A stretch of DNA of 64,000 bases from assembly GCA_964636985.1 (NCBI GenBank), contig CAZWSX010000001.1:310001-374000 (forward strand). The letters are read 5' to 3'. The DNA is from CAZWSX01 sp964636985. GTDB taxonomy: Bacteria; Planctomycetota; Planctomycetia; Pirellulales; Pirellulaceae. Below the pieces are notes generated by a model. The model did no database searches, had not been told where the DNA came from, and saw only the letters and a list, made by a program, of their open reading frames with translations. Below are positions 32,966 to 42,628 of the stretch, piece by piece. Position 1 is the first letter of the stretch; every line of letters starts with the position of its first letter. A program made the translations under genes and the position numbers.

Positions 32966-35572
32966 ATGTCGAAACGAGAAAGCTACTCCGGGCGCGAACG
33001 GCGGCTGACCAATCGCGCCTCGGTCAAGCTGGTCGATATCGCGGCTCGCGTCATTATCACGGTCGCCGGCATCGGAACCATCGGTGCCGTGTCGACCGTC
33101 TTCATTTTCTTGCTTTCCGTCGTGATGCCGTTGTTCGGGTCGGTGTCTGTTCATCTGGCACCACCGGCCGATTTTGTCTGCCTCACCTCCGAGCCGCGCA
33201 ACTTGGTGCAGGACGAGTACGGACGCCTCGTCCATGTCGCGGGCAGCGACGGCAAGGTAGGCTCGCAACTTTGGTCGGATTCGGCAGTGCTTGCCCAGAC
33301 CGAGATCTCGGCGAATGAAAAGATCACGGCTCTCTTTCATCCGCCGCTGAGCTCCGATTTCACCGACGTGCATCCCCACGTCACGGAATTTTTCGCGGCC
33401 GACGATCAAGGCGGATTGCGGATCGTTACGGTGAAGACGGTCATTACTTATCCCGACGAAGCGACGGTGAAAGAGGCGGTGGGAGACCTTCCGCCCGGAA
33501 CGTCCAAAGTAGGTGGTGGGGCGCTCTATGTCTGTGGTGGAACGGGAATCCTGCGACGCCAAAAATGCGAGTGGACCGTCGGCGAGCGAATGGCCCTTGC
33601 CGACAAAGCAATCAATTACCTGAATGTCTTGCGGACGGGCAGGGAAGCCTATGTAACGGCGAAAACGGTCGATGGCAGTGTCTACTTCGCCACGGTCACC
33701 GAATCCATTAATCCGCTGACGGACGAAGTAACCTCCGAGCTCGAGAAAAAGGATATCACGCCTCACCTAAAAGGCATGGTTCCCAAGTTCGTCGTGGCGA
33801 TCAACCGAGGCACGGAAGTGATCGTCTTATCCGAGGCAGGGCGGATGCTTCGGTTCGACATGACCCGCTTCAACGAGTCCGATTTCCTCCTGGAAGACAT
33901 CGACACGCTTTCCGACAAGTCGAGCAAGCTTACGGCGGCGATGGTGATGCAAGGTGGCTGGACCCTGATCCTGGGAGATTCCAGCGGCGGTGTGGCGGCC
34001 TGGTTCGCGGTGCGGTCCACCGACCACGGCGTCGAGCGAACGACCATGAAGTTGGTGCACCAGCTTCCGTCGCTGGGGAGCCCAGTCGCTCGGTTGGAGA
34101 GATCGACCGCGTCGCGCGTGATCGCCGCGATGGACGATTCAGGCAAAGTCAGCATCTACCACGTCACTTCGCGGAGCCGTTTGGCCACGCTGAAAATGGA
34201 CGACGGTTTGACGGCTCTCTCGTTTTCTCCCAACAACGGCTACTTGTCGGCGGTTGGGCCAAAGAAGTCGCAGCAAGCGGCACTCGACCTGGAACAGGCC
34301 GATGCCTCGCTGGCGGCGCTGTTTCGACCCGTCTGGTACGAGGGATACGATAGCCCTCAGCACGTGTGGCAGGCCGCCGCGGGTTCGGAGATTCCTGAAC
34401 CGAAGTACGGGATGATTCCGCTGGTCTTCGGTACCCTTAAGGCCACGCTCTACTCGATGCTCTTCGCCGCACCGCTGGCGCTATTGGCGGCGCTTTATAC
34501 CAGCGAGTTTCTTTCGCCGCCGTTTCGGCAACGCGTTAAGCCGGCGATCGAAATGATGGCCGGCTTGCCCAGCGTTGTTTTGGGCTACATCGCGGCCATG
34601 GTTTTGGCCCCGATGTTTGAGCAGGATATCGCCAGGTATCTGGCCATGCTGATTACGGCACCGCTGGGCCTCTTGATCGGTGCGCAAGTTTGGCTGATGT
34701 TGCCCCATCGCTGGACGCTGCTCTTGTCTCGATGGAAATTGATCGGCGTCGCCTTGGCGTTGGGACTGGGTGCCGCCTTGGCGTGGCCAGTTGGGCCCGT
34801 TCTGGAGCGAGCCTTGTTCGCCGGCGATCTCAAGTTGTGGCTCAACGGCAACATCGGCAGCGGTTTCGCAGGATGGATGATCCTGTTTTTGCCCCTTTCG
34901 CTAGTCGTGGTGCTCTTCGCCGGGAATCGCCTTGGGGAAATGATCTTAGGGCCGAAGCTCATGTCGGTATCGGCAACGTCGTACGCCTGGATGGGCATGG
35001 CGAAAATCGTGCTTGGCACGATCGCCGTCGCCGGCCTGGCTGGCGGCGTCGCAGCGATCCTGACAGCATTCGGCTGGGACTCCCGGGGCGGCGTGCTCGA
35101 TACCTACGTCCAACGAAATGCCTTGATGGTCGGGCTGGTGATGGGTTTCGCCGTCATCCCGCTCGTTTACACCATTGCCGAAGACGCGCTCTCGACCGTT
35201 CCTCAGCATTTGCGGTCGGCATCACTCGGCGCTGGCGCGACCCCATGGCAAACGGCGGTCCGCGTGGTGGTGCCCACGGCGATGAGTGGTCTTTTCTCGG
35301 CACTCATGATCGGGTTGGGGCGAGCCGTCGGCGAAACGATGATCGTTGTGATGGCAACCGGCAATTCGCCTGTCATGAGTTGGAACGTCTTTAACGGCAT
35401 GCGGACTCTGTCGGCGACGATTGCCGTCGAAATGCCCGAAGCCGACCCAGGCGGTACCCACTACCGTTTATTGTTCCTGGCTGCCTTGATCCTGTTTTCC
35501 ATGACGTTTGTCGTGAACACCGTCGCCGAGATCGTCCGAATGCGTTTTCGGCGGCGCGCCTACCAACTTTAG
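32966..35572 (+). CDS. pstC: Phosphate ABC transporter permease with large propeller-like insert
   Basis: An 868-aa inner-membrane permease of the Pst phosphate importer, far longer than E. coli PstC (~320 aa). A first membrane helix (residues ~25-55) is followed by a ~420-residue soluble segment containing beta-propeller-like repeats (SGKVSIYHVTSRSRLATLKM, then TALSFSPNNGYLSAVGP). The permease domain begins at about residue 480 (MIPLVFGTLKATLYSMLFAA) and contains the coupling loop LSTVPQHLRSASLGAGATPW and RAVGETMIVVMATG. Long PstC forms are also known in gammaproteobacteria. It is 80 bp after pstS and 10-30 bp before pstA. Confidence 0.9.
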   Translation: MSKRESYSGRERRLTNRASVKLVDIAARVIITVAGIGTIGAVSTVFIFLLSVVMPLFGSVSVHLAPPADFVCLTSEPRNLVQDEYGRLVHVAGSDGKVGSQLWSDSAVLAQTEISANEKITALFHPPLSSDFTDVHPHVTEFFAADDQGGLRIVTVKTVITYPDEATVKEAVGDLPPGTSKVGGGALYVCGGTGILRRQKCEWTVGERMALADKAINYLNVLRTGREAYVTAKTVDGSVYFATVTESINPLTDEVTSELEKKDITPHLKGMVPKFVVAINRGTEVIVLSEAGRMLRFDMTRFNESDFLLEDIDTLSDKSSKLTAAMVMQGGWTLILGDSSGGVAAWFAVRSTDHGVERTTMKLVHQLPSLGSPVARLERSTASRVIAAMDDSGKVSIYHVTSRSRLATLKMDDGLTALSFSPNNGYLSAVGPKKSQQAALDLEQADASLAALFRPVWYEGYDSPQHVWQAAAGSEIPEPKYGMIPLVFGTLKATLYSMLFAAPLALLAALYTSEFLSPPFRQRVKPAIEMMAGLPSVVLGYIAAMVLAPMFEQDIARYLAMLITAPLGLLIGAQVWLMLPHRWTLLLSRWKLIGVALALGLGAALAWPVGPVLERALFAGDLKLWLNGNIGSGFAGWMILFLPLSLVVVLFAGNRLGEMILGPKLMSVSATSYAWMGMAKIVLGTIAVAGLAGGVAAILTAFGWDSRGGVLDTYVQRNALMVGLVMGFAVIPLVYTIAEDALSTVPQHLRSASLGAGATPWQTAVRVVVPTAMSGLFSALMIGLGRAVGETMIVVMATGNSPVMSWNVFNGMRTLSATIAVEMPEADPGGTHYRLLFLAALILFSMTFVVNTVAEIVRMRFRRRAYQL

Positions 35573-35602
35573 AGTTTCCCTTTGAGTTCGACCAATCCTC
35601 GA

Positions 35603-37612
35603 ATGATCGACCCACCTTCACCCGGACCCGAAGTGGCCCCTGCGCCGCGGCAGCGCCGTACGCGCCGTCGGAGTTCGGAAGGGCGATCCGCGCACTCGAT
35701 GGCCGCCCAAGGGGAGCACATGGTGTGGCTCTCGGGTGGATCGTTGGTCCTGGCAATCGCCATGATCGCCGGCCTGTTCACATGGATCGTGTCCCAGGGG
35801 GTACGGACGTTTTGGCCCTCGCGGATCGTGCAAGTCGAACAGCACGATGGCGAAAGGCCGCTCCTCGGCGAAGTCGTCTCCTCTGAGTTCTACAAGGTCG
35901 ATCCTGCAATTCGCGACAGCCTCAACGAAGAAGCCAAAAATCGCCTGGCGACGGAAGAGGAGAAGAATGGCGGCAGGGTCCGCCGGCGCCGCATGCGTGT
36001 CGAAGCCAAGGAACTCGGTGGCCCTTCTTACAAATGGGTTTCGGAGTTCGAGGTCAAGGGAGAAAGCCAACCTCCCTGGGCCGTTGTGATCGAGCGGACC
36101 GATTCCGGAAGGTTGTACGGCATACTGAGTGGAATCGCGGTCGCTGGCAAGGAGATCGACGAAGACAGTCCGAGGATCATCCTTCAACACTTCCAGACCT
36201 ACTTTGTGAGCGTCGAGAGTTCGCGCGCCGAGATCGCGTCGCTCAAGACGTACGACATCGGCCGTGTCAATTCGATGACCGAGGCTGCACGGGTGGCCGA
36301 GCGCAAGGCAGTTATCGATTACGGCCCCGATTCGTCCCAAGCCGTCTCCGAAAAAGCCCGAGCTGAAAAGATCAAAGCCGAAGGTGAAGTAGAGATCGAC
36401 CAGATCTACAAAAAGATCGAAGGCCTCAACGGTGAGATGGAGCGCGCCGCTCTGTTAGTTCAACTTGCCAACGGCGAAAAGGTGAAGATTCCTCTGGCGA
36501 CAATCGTTCGGCTCGTTCCGGTCAACCAGTTGACATTCGGCGAATCGGTCGGCGTCTACTTCAGCCGGTGGGGAGAGTTTCTGTTTACCGAACCGCGCAA
36601 CGCCAACACGGAAGGGGGCGTTCTGCCGGCAATTTGGGGCACCGTCGCCATGACGCTGTTGATGTCGATGGCGGTGGCACCCTTCGGTGTTCTGGCCGCG
36701 CTGTACCTGCGCGAATACGCCAAAGGCGGCTGGGTGGTTAGTGCGATCCGCATCGCCATCAACAACCTGGCGGGCGTCCCCAGCATTGTGTTCGGCATCT
36801 TTGGTTTGGGCTTCTTTTGCTACAACGTGGGGGCCTTCGTCGACGGTGGGCCTTCCCGCATTGGCGTCGATCCACTACCGCCGCCGTCTTGGTTCTTCTA
36901 CTTGTTCTTGCTGGCTGTTTGCGCTGTCGGGGCGTTCGTCGCGACGTTGTTTGGCGCCGCTCAGCCGGGCAAAGAGGATCCTCTCTGGCGAAGGATCATC
37001 CGTTACACCGCGCCCGTGATTTGGCTGTTGGCCACGTTCCTCCTGGTGTACGCGATTTTGAGGTCTCCCTACTTCCACGGGTTTTATTACGCCAAGCTTC
37101 CCGAGCCGACTTTCGGTAAAGGTGGCGTTCTATGGGCCGCCCTCACGCTTTCGCTGTTGACGCTCCCTGTGGTGATTGTCGCAACCGAGGAAGCCCTCTC
37201 GGCTGTGCCGAATTCGATGCGCGAAGGTTCCTACGCCTGTGGAGCCGGGAAATGGCAAACCATTCGCCGGATTGTGCTTCCGCATGCGTTGCCGGGTATC
37301 ATGACGGGGATGATTCTCGCGATGGCGCGCGGCGCCGGCGAGGCAGCGCCGTTGATGCTGGTAGGGGCCGTGAGTTCCGCCCCTAACTTGCCCGTCGATA
37401 CGTCGTTCCCTTACGTGCATGCCGACCGCAGTTTTATGCACCTTGCGTACTTGATCCTGTTCCTCGGTTTTCAAAGCCCCGACAGCGAGGCCGCGCGGCC
37501 GATGGTTTACACCACCGCGCTGTTGCTGCTTTCGATCGTCTTGGCCTTGAACGTCACATCGATCTGGTTGCGGTCGCGCCTGAAAAAGGCGTTCCAGGCC
37601 AGCCACTTCTAA
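35603..37612 (+). CDS. pstA: Phosphate ABC transporter permease with coiled-coil insert
   Basis: A 669-aa permease, again much longer than E. coli PstA (~300 aa). A TTG 21 nt upstream is an alternative start; neither start has a Shine-Dalgarno. After the first membrane helix (GSLVLAIAMIAGLFTWIVSQ) there is a ~270-residue soluble segment rich in Lys/Glu (AERKAVIDYGPDSSQAVSEK, AEKIKAEGEVEIDQIYKKIE) that looks like a coiled coil. The permease part begins around residue 345 (GTVAMTLLMSMAVAPFGVLA) and has the coupling loop LSAVPNSMREGSYACGAGKW and GAGEAAPLMLVGA. It pairs with PstC in the membrane. Confidence 0.9.
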   Translation: MIDPPSPGPEVAPAPRQRRTRRRSSEGRSAHSMAAQGEHMVWLSGGSLVLAIAMIAGLFTWIVSQGVRTFWPSRIVQVEQHDGERPLLGEVVSSEFYKVDPAIRDSLNEEAKNRLATEEEKNGGRVRRRRMRVEAKELGGPSYKWVSEFEVKGESQPPWAVVIERTDSGRLYGILSGIAVAGKEIDEDSPRIILQHFQTYFVSVESSRAEIASLKTYDIGRVNSMTEAARVAERKAVIDYGPDSSQAVSEKARAEKIKAEGEVEIDQIYKKIEGLNGEMERAALLVQLANGEKVKIPLATIVRLVPVNQLTFGESVGVYFSRWGEFLFTEPRNANTEGGVLPAIWGTVAMTLLMSMAVAPFGVLAALYLREYAKGGWVVSAIRIAINNLAGVPSIVFGIFGLGFFCYNVGAFVDGGPSRIGVDPLPPPSWFFYLFLLAVCAVGAFVATLFGAAQPGKEDPLWRRIIRYTAPVIWLLATFLLVYAILRSPYFHGFYYAKLPEPTFGKGGVLWAALTLSLLTLPVVIVATEEALSAVPNSMREGSYACGAGKWQTIRRIVLPHALPGIMTGMILAMARGAGEAAPLMLVGAVSSAPNLPVDTSFPYVHADRSFMHLAYLILFLGFQSPDSEAARPMVYTTALLLLSIVLALNVTSIWLRSRLKKAFQASHF

Positions 37613-37665
37613 CGAGGTTCGCTTCCGACGAGGTCGCAGTCCAATCGCACTCACGTGCTCGCGAA

Positions 37666-38583
37666 ATGATTGAAATGAAGTCCGAAATGCTCGACGAAAA
37701 GAACAACACGCGTCCTCCCTTGCCGCTCTCCGACGGAGCGCGCGGGCAAACGCAAACCGCCAGTCGCCTGACCGCGATTCAAAAGGGGGAAATCGTCGAA
37801 TCGGTTGTGCATAAGCAACTGGCCGATGTGAAGGCCGTTCTCGAAATCGATCAATTCCGTCTCTGGTATGGCCAGAAGCAGGCGTTGTTCAACATTTCGA
37901 TGAAGGTCCCCGCCGGCCAGGTGACGGCCATGATTGGACCCTCCGGTTGCGGTAAATCGACGTTGCTGCGATGCGTCAACCGGATGAACGACCTGATCGA
38001 TACGGTTCGCATCAAGGGTGACATGCGGCTCAATGGAAGTTCCATCTACGGCGCCGGCGTCGACGTGATCGAATTGCGGAAACGGATGGGCATGGTTTTC
38101 CAGAAGCCCAACCCGTTTCCGATGAGCATCTTCGAGAACGTCGTTTATCCGCTACGGATCGATGGCGAACGCGATCGGCGCGTGCTGGAAGACGTCTGCG
38201 AAAAAAGTCTCCGCGGCGCAGCGCTGTGGGACGAAGTCAAAGATCGTCTGCGCGACAACGCCCTCAGCCTCTCGGGCGGGCAGCAGCAGCGTTTGTGCAT
38301 CGCCCGGGCCATCGCCAGCGAACCCGAGGTCTTGCTGCTCGACGAACCCTGCTCCGCGCTCGACCCCATCGCCACCGGCAAAGTCGAAGACTTGATTCGC
38401 GAATTGCGCGAGGACTACTCGATTTTGATCGTCACGCACAACATGCAGCAGGCCTCGCGGATCAGCGATTTCACCGCCTTTATGTACTTGGGGCAGCTCG
38501 TCGAGTACGGCCCCACGTCCGAGATTTTCACGCGGCCTCGGCTGAGCGATACGGAATCGTACGTCACCGGCCGCATTGGCTGA
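37666..38583 (+). CDS. pstB: Phosphate ABC transporter ATP-binding protein
   Basis: A 305-aa ATPase that powers phosphate import. Walker A is GPSGCGKST, the signature is LSGGQQQRLCIARA and Walker B is VLLLDEPCSALD. VFQKPNPFPMSIFENVVYPL is specific to PstB. A ~60-residue charged N-terminal extension precedes the usual start region (VLEIDQFRLWYGQKQALFN), so translation might begin at a later ATG. The gene is 53 bp after pstA. No phoU or phoBR follows, so the signalling partners must be elsewhere. Confidence 0.96.
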   Translation: MIEMKSEMLDEKNNTRPPLPLSDGARGQTQTASRLTAIQKGEIVESVVHKQLADVKAVLEIDQFRLWYGQKQALFNISMKVPAGQVTAMIGPSGCGKSTLLRCVNRMNDLIDTVRIKGDMRLNGSSIYGAGVDVIELRKRMGMVFQKPNPFPMSIFENVVYPLRIDGERDRRVLEDVCEKSLRGAALWDEVKDRLRDNALSLSGGQQQRLCIARAIASEPEVLLLDEPCSALDPIATGKVEDLIRELREDYSILIVTHNMQQASRISDFTAFMYLGQLVEYGPTSEIFTRPRLSDTESYVTGRIG

Positions 38584-38758
38584 TCGCAGCGTGGAACGGG
38601 TTGTCTTGGTCGCCATCTCGGCGACGAACCGTTCTTGACCGGCCTCCGTATTTCTAGCAGTCTTACACCCGGATGCACGATCGCGCCGATCGTGCCAAAA
38701 TGTCGGTTTACGCTGCCGGGCAATCTGTAGGGCCCGGCTCAAGGATCGAAACTAACGG

Positions 38759-39316
38759 ATGACGAGGATTCAAGCGATGCGTCGGCAAATTGGCAGAACG
38801 TGCTACCTGGCGGTAGCCACTTTGGTTTCGACCCTGGCACTAGTGGGTTGCGGTTCATCGGATGGAGCTGGCTCGAAGGCCATGTCGGGCGGAACGTCCA
38901 GCCCCAAGGGGACGGGCGGCAAGAAGGACGACCACGATCATCACGATCACGGTCCGCACGAGGGGCACCTTGCCGAAGTCGGCGAAGAGGAATATCACAT
39001 CGAATGGACACACGATAAGAGTGGCAAGGTCGTCGTGTACATTCTCGACGCCGCCGCGAAGAAAGAAGTCGGCGTCGACCAACCTTCGATCACGATCGAA
39101 ACCAAAGTGGGCGACGAGAGCAACACCTACGAACTGATCGCTGTGAAGCCCTCGGAAGAAGCCAAGGCGAGCAAGTTCGAAATCGTCGACCAACAGTTGC
39201 TGGGAGCGATCGAGACATTGGGAGCCGCCACCGCCACGATCAAAGAACTCAAGATCGGCGACAAGACGTTCACCGACGTCAAGATGGAAGAGCACGAACA
39301 CGAGCACGATCACTAA
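38759..39316 (+). CDS. Histidine-rich lipoprotein
   Basis: A 185-aa predicted lipoprotein with lipobox ALVGC. A second in-frame ATG at 38777 is an equally good start. Two His/Asp clusters, KKDDHDHHDHGPHEGH after the anchor and EEHEHEHDH at the very C-terminus, should bind transition metals such as Zn, Cu or Ni. The intervening ~110 residues (HIEWTHDKSGKVVVYILDA) are beta-rich without a family I recognise. It is flanked by pstB and a sulfatase on the same strand, but gaps of 175 and 75 bp do not prove an operon. A role as a periplasmic metal buffer is inference. Confidence 0.75.
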   Translation: MTRIQAMRRQIGRTCYLAVATLVSTLALVGCGSSDGAGSKAMSGGTSSPKGTGGKKDDHDHHDHGPHEGHLAEVGEEEYHIEWTHDKSGKVVVYILDAAAKKEVGVDQPSITIETKVGDESNTYELIAVKPSEEAKASKFEIVDQQLLGAIETLGAATATIKELKIGDKTFTDVKMEEHEHEHDH

Positions 39317-39391
39317 CTGATGACAACCAGTAACTCGATGGAGCGCGACTGAACCTAGTCCGCTCCGTGCTTTTCCAGCGGAGGGGACAAC

Positions 39392-40822
39392 ATGTTCTGG
39401 AATAGCATCGTTCGGTCTTTTGTCTTTGCCGCAGTAGTTGTCCTGGCGAATTTCTCTGCAACTGTCGGCGCCGAGGATATTCCGTCAACCTTCAAGCCCA
39501 ACGTCGTTTTGATCTACTGCGACGACTTGGGCTATGGTGATCTAGGCTGCTACGGCGCTAAGGGATGGAAAACGCCGCGACTCGATAAGATGGCGAGCGA
39601 GGGAGTGCGCCTTACCAACTTTTGCACGGCGGCCGCGGTTTGCAGTGCGTCGCGCGCGGCATTGCTGACAGGTTGCTATCCGCAGCGGGTTGGCATTCTA
39701 GGGGCGCTTGGTCCCAAATCGAAAAACGGAATCAATGAAGACGAGACGCTGATCTCCGAGATTCTCCTCCAGCGCGGCTATTCGACCGCCTGCTTCGGAA
39801 AATGGCACCTGGGGCATCTGCCCAAGTTCTCGCCCCTCAAGCATGGCTTTCAGCGCTACTACGGGCTCCCCTACTCGAACGACATGTGGCCCAAGCACCC
39901 GGAGGACCCCAACTACCCTCCCCTCCCCTTGATCGACCAGGACCAGGTCGCCGAGACCAATCCCGATCAGTCGAAGCTCACCGGCGCCTACACCAACCGC
40001 GCGGTCGAGTTCATCCGCGAAAACAAGGCGAAGCCGTTCTTTGTCTACTTGGCGCACTCGATGCCGCATGTGCCGCTCTTCGCATCCGAAGACTTCGTCG
40101 GCAAAAGCGAGCAAGGCCTCTACGGCGACGTAATTCAAGAGATCGACGACTCCGTAGGCCGAATTCTCGATACGCTGGCCGAGTGCGGCCTCGACGAGCG
40201 GACCATCGTCATTTTCAGTAGCGATAACGGTCCCTGGCTCAGCTACGGCAACCACGCCGGTTCTTCGGGTGGACTTCGCGAAGGAAAAGGCACCACTTGG
40301 GAAGGTGGAATGCGAGTCCCTTGCCTGGTTCGTTGGCCAACTCGGATTCCTCAAGGCCAAACCGTCGAGGCCCTTATGTCGACCATGGATCTTGCTCCCA
40401 CCATTGCCAAAGTCGCCGGCGGTTCGATGCCGCGCGACAAGATCATCGACGGGCACGACGTGATGCCGGTACTGGTCGGCCAATCGACCGAAAGCCCGTG
40501 GAAAGTCTTCAACTACTACTGGGACTACCAGTTGGAGGCCGTCCGCATGGAAAACTGGAAGCTGCATTTCCCCCACAGTTACCGCGCCCTGACCGGGAAG
40601 CCGGGCAAAGATGGCAAGCCCAACGGCTACACGCAGCGAAATACGAAGGTGGCTCTCTACAATCTCGAAAGCGACCCAGGCGAAAAGACGGACGTCGCGG
40701 CCGACCATCCCGATGTCGTCGCGCAGCTGATGCAATTGGCCGAGGAATCTCGCGCCGATCTAGGCGATTCGCTCACCAAGAAGCCTGGCAAAAACCGCCG
40801 CCCTGCCGGTATGGCTGAGTAA
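39392..40822 (+). CDS. Secreted arylsulfatase-like sulfatase
   Basis: A 476-aa type-I sulfatase with a signal peptide ending near VGA-ED (residue ~27). IYCDDLGYGDLGCYG gives the metal-binding Asp pair. The formylglycine motif is C84-S-A-S-R (VCSASRAALLTGCYP), the CxAxR form. GKWHLGH, and FSSDNGPWLSYGNHAGSSGG with the later Asp-Asn pair, are typical of arylsulfatase A-like enzymes. It differs in subgroup from the sulfatase at 8679 and so probably has another substrate. No sulfatase-maturating enzyme is in the window. It converges with the ArsR gene, 12 bp apart. Confidence 0.93.
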   Translation: MFWNSIVRSFVFAAVVVLANFSATVGAEDIPSTFKPNVVLIYCDDLGYGDLGCYGAKGWKTPRLDKMASEGVRLTNFCTAAAVCSASRAALLTGCYPQRVGILGALGPKSKNGINEDETLISEILLQRGYSTACFGKWHLGHLPKFSPLKHGFQRYYGLPYSNDMWPKHPEDPNYPPLPLIDQDQVAETNPDQSKLTGAYTNRAVEFIRENKAKPFFVYLAHSMPHVPLFASEDFVGKSEQGLYGDVIQEIDDSVGRILDTLAECGLDERTIVIFSSDNGPWLSYGNHAGSSGGLREGKGTTWEGGMRVPCLVRWPTRIPQGQTVEALMSTMDLAPTIAKVAGGSMPRDKIIDGHDVMPVLVGQSTESPWKVFNYYWDYQLEAVRMENWKLHFPHSYRALTGKPGKDGKPNGYTQRNTKVALYNLESDPGEKTDVAADHPDVVAQLMQLAEESRADLGDSLTKKPGKNRRPAGMAE

Positions 40823-40834
40823 CTGCTGACAGGC

Positions 40835-41185
40835 TCACCCATCCGGCGAGAGCTCAAGCATTTCTTTCTCGCCGCCAAAGCGGGCGTCGATGCACGCCAG
40901 CAGCATTGGCAAGTGCGGGTCGGCGATGGTGTAAAAGACGTGCCGTCCGCGCTTTTCAGGCGCGAGCATCCCCAGTCGCTGCATCAGCCGCAAATGCTCG
41001 GATGCGACGTGCGCCGGAATTTGGCACGCAGCCGCCAGCGCGTTCACGCTGAACTTGCCGGACAGCAGCATTTGAACCATCCGCAATCGCTTGGGATGGG
41101 CCAGTGCGCGCAGGTTCTCGGCCGCTTCGTCGAGTCCGCGCTCGGCGATGAGAGCAAGTTGGGGCTTCCGTACTGAGTGCCGCAT
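40835..41185 (-). CDS. ArsR-family transcriptional regulator
   Basis: A 116-aa winged-helix regulator. LRALAHPKRLRMVQMLLSGK and the recognition helix VASEHLRLMQRLGMLAPEKR are typical of the ArsR/SmtB family, followed by the wing RGRHVFYTIAD. AAGGA lies about 8 nt before the start. A single Cys (AACQIPAH) and a few His are present, but no ELCVCDL-type metal site, so the effector is unclear. It lies upstream of nothing obvious on its strand (a sulfatase converges from the left). It may act in trans. Confidence 0.88.
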   Translation of the reverse strand: MRHSVRKPQLALIAERGLDEAAENLRALAHPKRLRMVQMLLSGKFSVNALAAACQIPAHVASEHLRLMQRLGMLAPEKRGRHVFYTIADPHLPMLLACIDARFGGEKEMLELSPDG

Positions 41186-41267
41186 GGTTCGGTCCTTCGC
41201 ACTTGATCCTCGAGCGTCGAACCTACCATGCCACGCGGCGAAGGCAACTACAAGTGTTCTGAACGAG

Positions 41268-42455
41268 CTACTCGGCCTTGGGAGCCAAGCGGTCCTTCCA
41301 TTGCAGGAAAGGCTGCTCGAAGCAGTGGAAGCTGATCATGGCGAGAAGCAGCGTCACCACCGACATGATCGCCACGTAGCCGATCTTGGCGACTAGGAGC
41401 GATGGAGCCGCGGCGGCGAAAGTCGACGCCGCCAGCGACATCGGCACCAGCGGAATCAAGATCGATTGGTACACGTACATTCCATAGCTGTAGCGCCCCA
41501 GCATCCGCAGCGGGCCACATTCCATCAGCGATCGGACCGGCGACGTCTTGTTGCCGGCAACGGCACAGTAAATCGCCCCCACGCAAAAGACGGGCACCAA
41601 CGTATCGGCGATTGTCAAAAAGCGGCGTGATAGGCCGTACAGCATCAGCAAAATGGCGGCGCTAGCGGCCGTCGAGAAGCAGATCGTCCACGTGGCCGTG
41701 GAAGGCTTCACCGGGCCCCGGAGGTAGAGCGACAACAACGCGCCCATGCAAAGGGCATCCATCCGGCAGAACGTCAGCACCTCGGCTGCCACGTTTTGTC
41801 CTTGAGCGGCAAGGGCGGCGCGAAGGGCCAAGGCAATTCCCGCCAAGGCAATACATAGCGTCATCGCTTGCCGGCGAGACAAGTAGTAAATCGCGAGCGG
41901 CCACACCAGGTAGAAATGCTCTTCCACGGCCAGCGACCAAAAGTGATTGAGCGGCCCCAGCGTCCAGCTGTTCTGAAGCGATTGAACGATGTTCGCGCCG
42001 TAGAACCACAGCCACGGGGCGTTGTCGGACGACTTGGCGAACGGACTGTTGGCGACCGCTTGCGGCGCCAACAGCGACGCGACTAGCAAGACGAACAGCA
42101 CGGCGTAGTACAGCGGAAAGATCCGCAGGCTTCGTCGTACGTAAAAGTCCCGGAAGTAGTGCGGGGCTTGTTTGGTGTCGTACAGGATGCCCGTGATCAA
42201 AAAGCCGGAGAGGACAAAAAAGAGATCGACTCCTCGATACCCTTGCGTCATCAATCGCGTCGCCGTCTCGTCGAGCGGGCCATCGATTTCCTTGAACTGC
42301 TTGATGAAGCGAAACAGCGTCACCAGCAAAATCGCCAGGCCGCGCAGGCCATCCAGCGCCGGAATGTGCCGCGCCAGCCATCCGGGCGTAAAGGCGGCGT
42401 GCGTGTCCTTTGCCGTGGAAAGCGAAGGCCAAGAAAGGGCGCGGGCGAACGTCAT
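41268..42455 (-). CDS. Acyltransferase family 3 (OafA/YrhL-like)
   Basis: A 395-aa multi-pass membrane acyltransferase that transfers acyl groups to surface sugars. The ATG at 42455 is preferred; an in-frame GTG lies 30 nt upstream. HIPALDGLRGLAILLVTLFR and GYRGVDLFFVLSGFLITGIL are the family hallmarks, and about ten hydrophobic helices follow. The position that is normally histidine after the first helix (GLRGLAILLVxxFH) is arginine here (FRF), which may affect catalysis. Acylation of a rhamnose-containing glycan is possible but speculative. Confidence 0.87.
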   Translation of the reverse strand: MTFARALSWPSLSTAKDTHAAFTPGWLARHIPALDGLRGLAILLVTLFRFIKQFKEIDGPLDETATRLMTQGYRGVDLFFVLSGFLITGILYDTKQAPHYFRDFYVRRSLRIFPLYYAVLFVLLVASLLAPQAVANSPFAKSSDNAPWLWFYGANIVQSLQNSWTLGPLNHFWSLAVEEHFYLVWPLAIYYLSRRQAMTLCIALAGIALALRAALAAQGQNVAAEVLTFCRMDALCMGALLSLYLRGPVKPSTATWTICFSTAASAAILLMLYGLSRRFLTIADTLVPVFCVGAIYCAVAGNKTSPVRSLMECGPLRMLGRYSYGMYVYQSILIPLVPMSLAASTFAAAAPSLLVAKIGYVAIMSVVTLLLAMISFHCFEQPFLQWKDRLAPKAE

Positions 42456-42628
42456 TCCAAAAACTGCCTGGATAGTCCTCGACACCCGCGCACCTTGCGC
42501 GAGTTGTCGCAGGCAAATCTAGGTCGCCGCCGGGCTGGCGTCGTAATTTTGGTTGCCGTTTGGCACGACTTATCGGTTCGTCCGCTACAGCCCGAACCAA
42601 TTTCACCAGAAACCTTACGATCGGCTGT

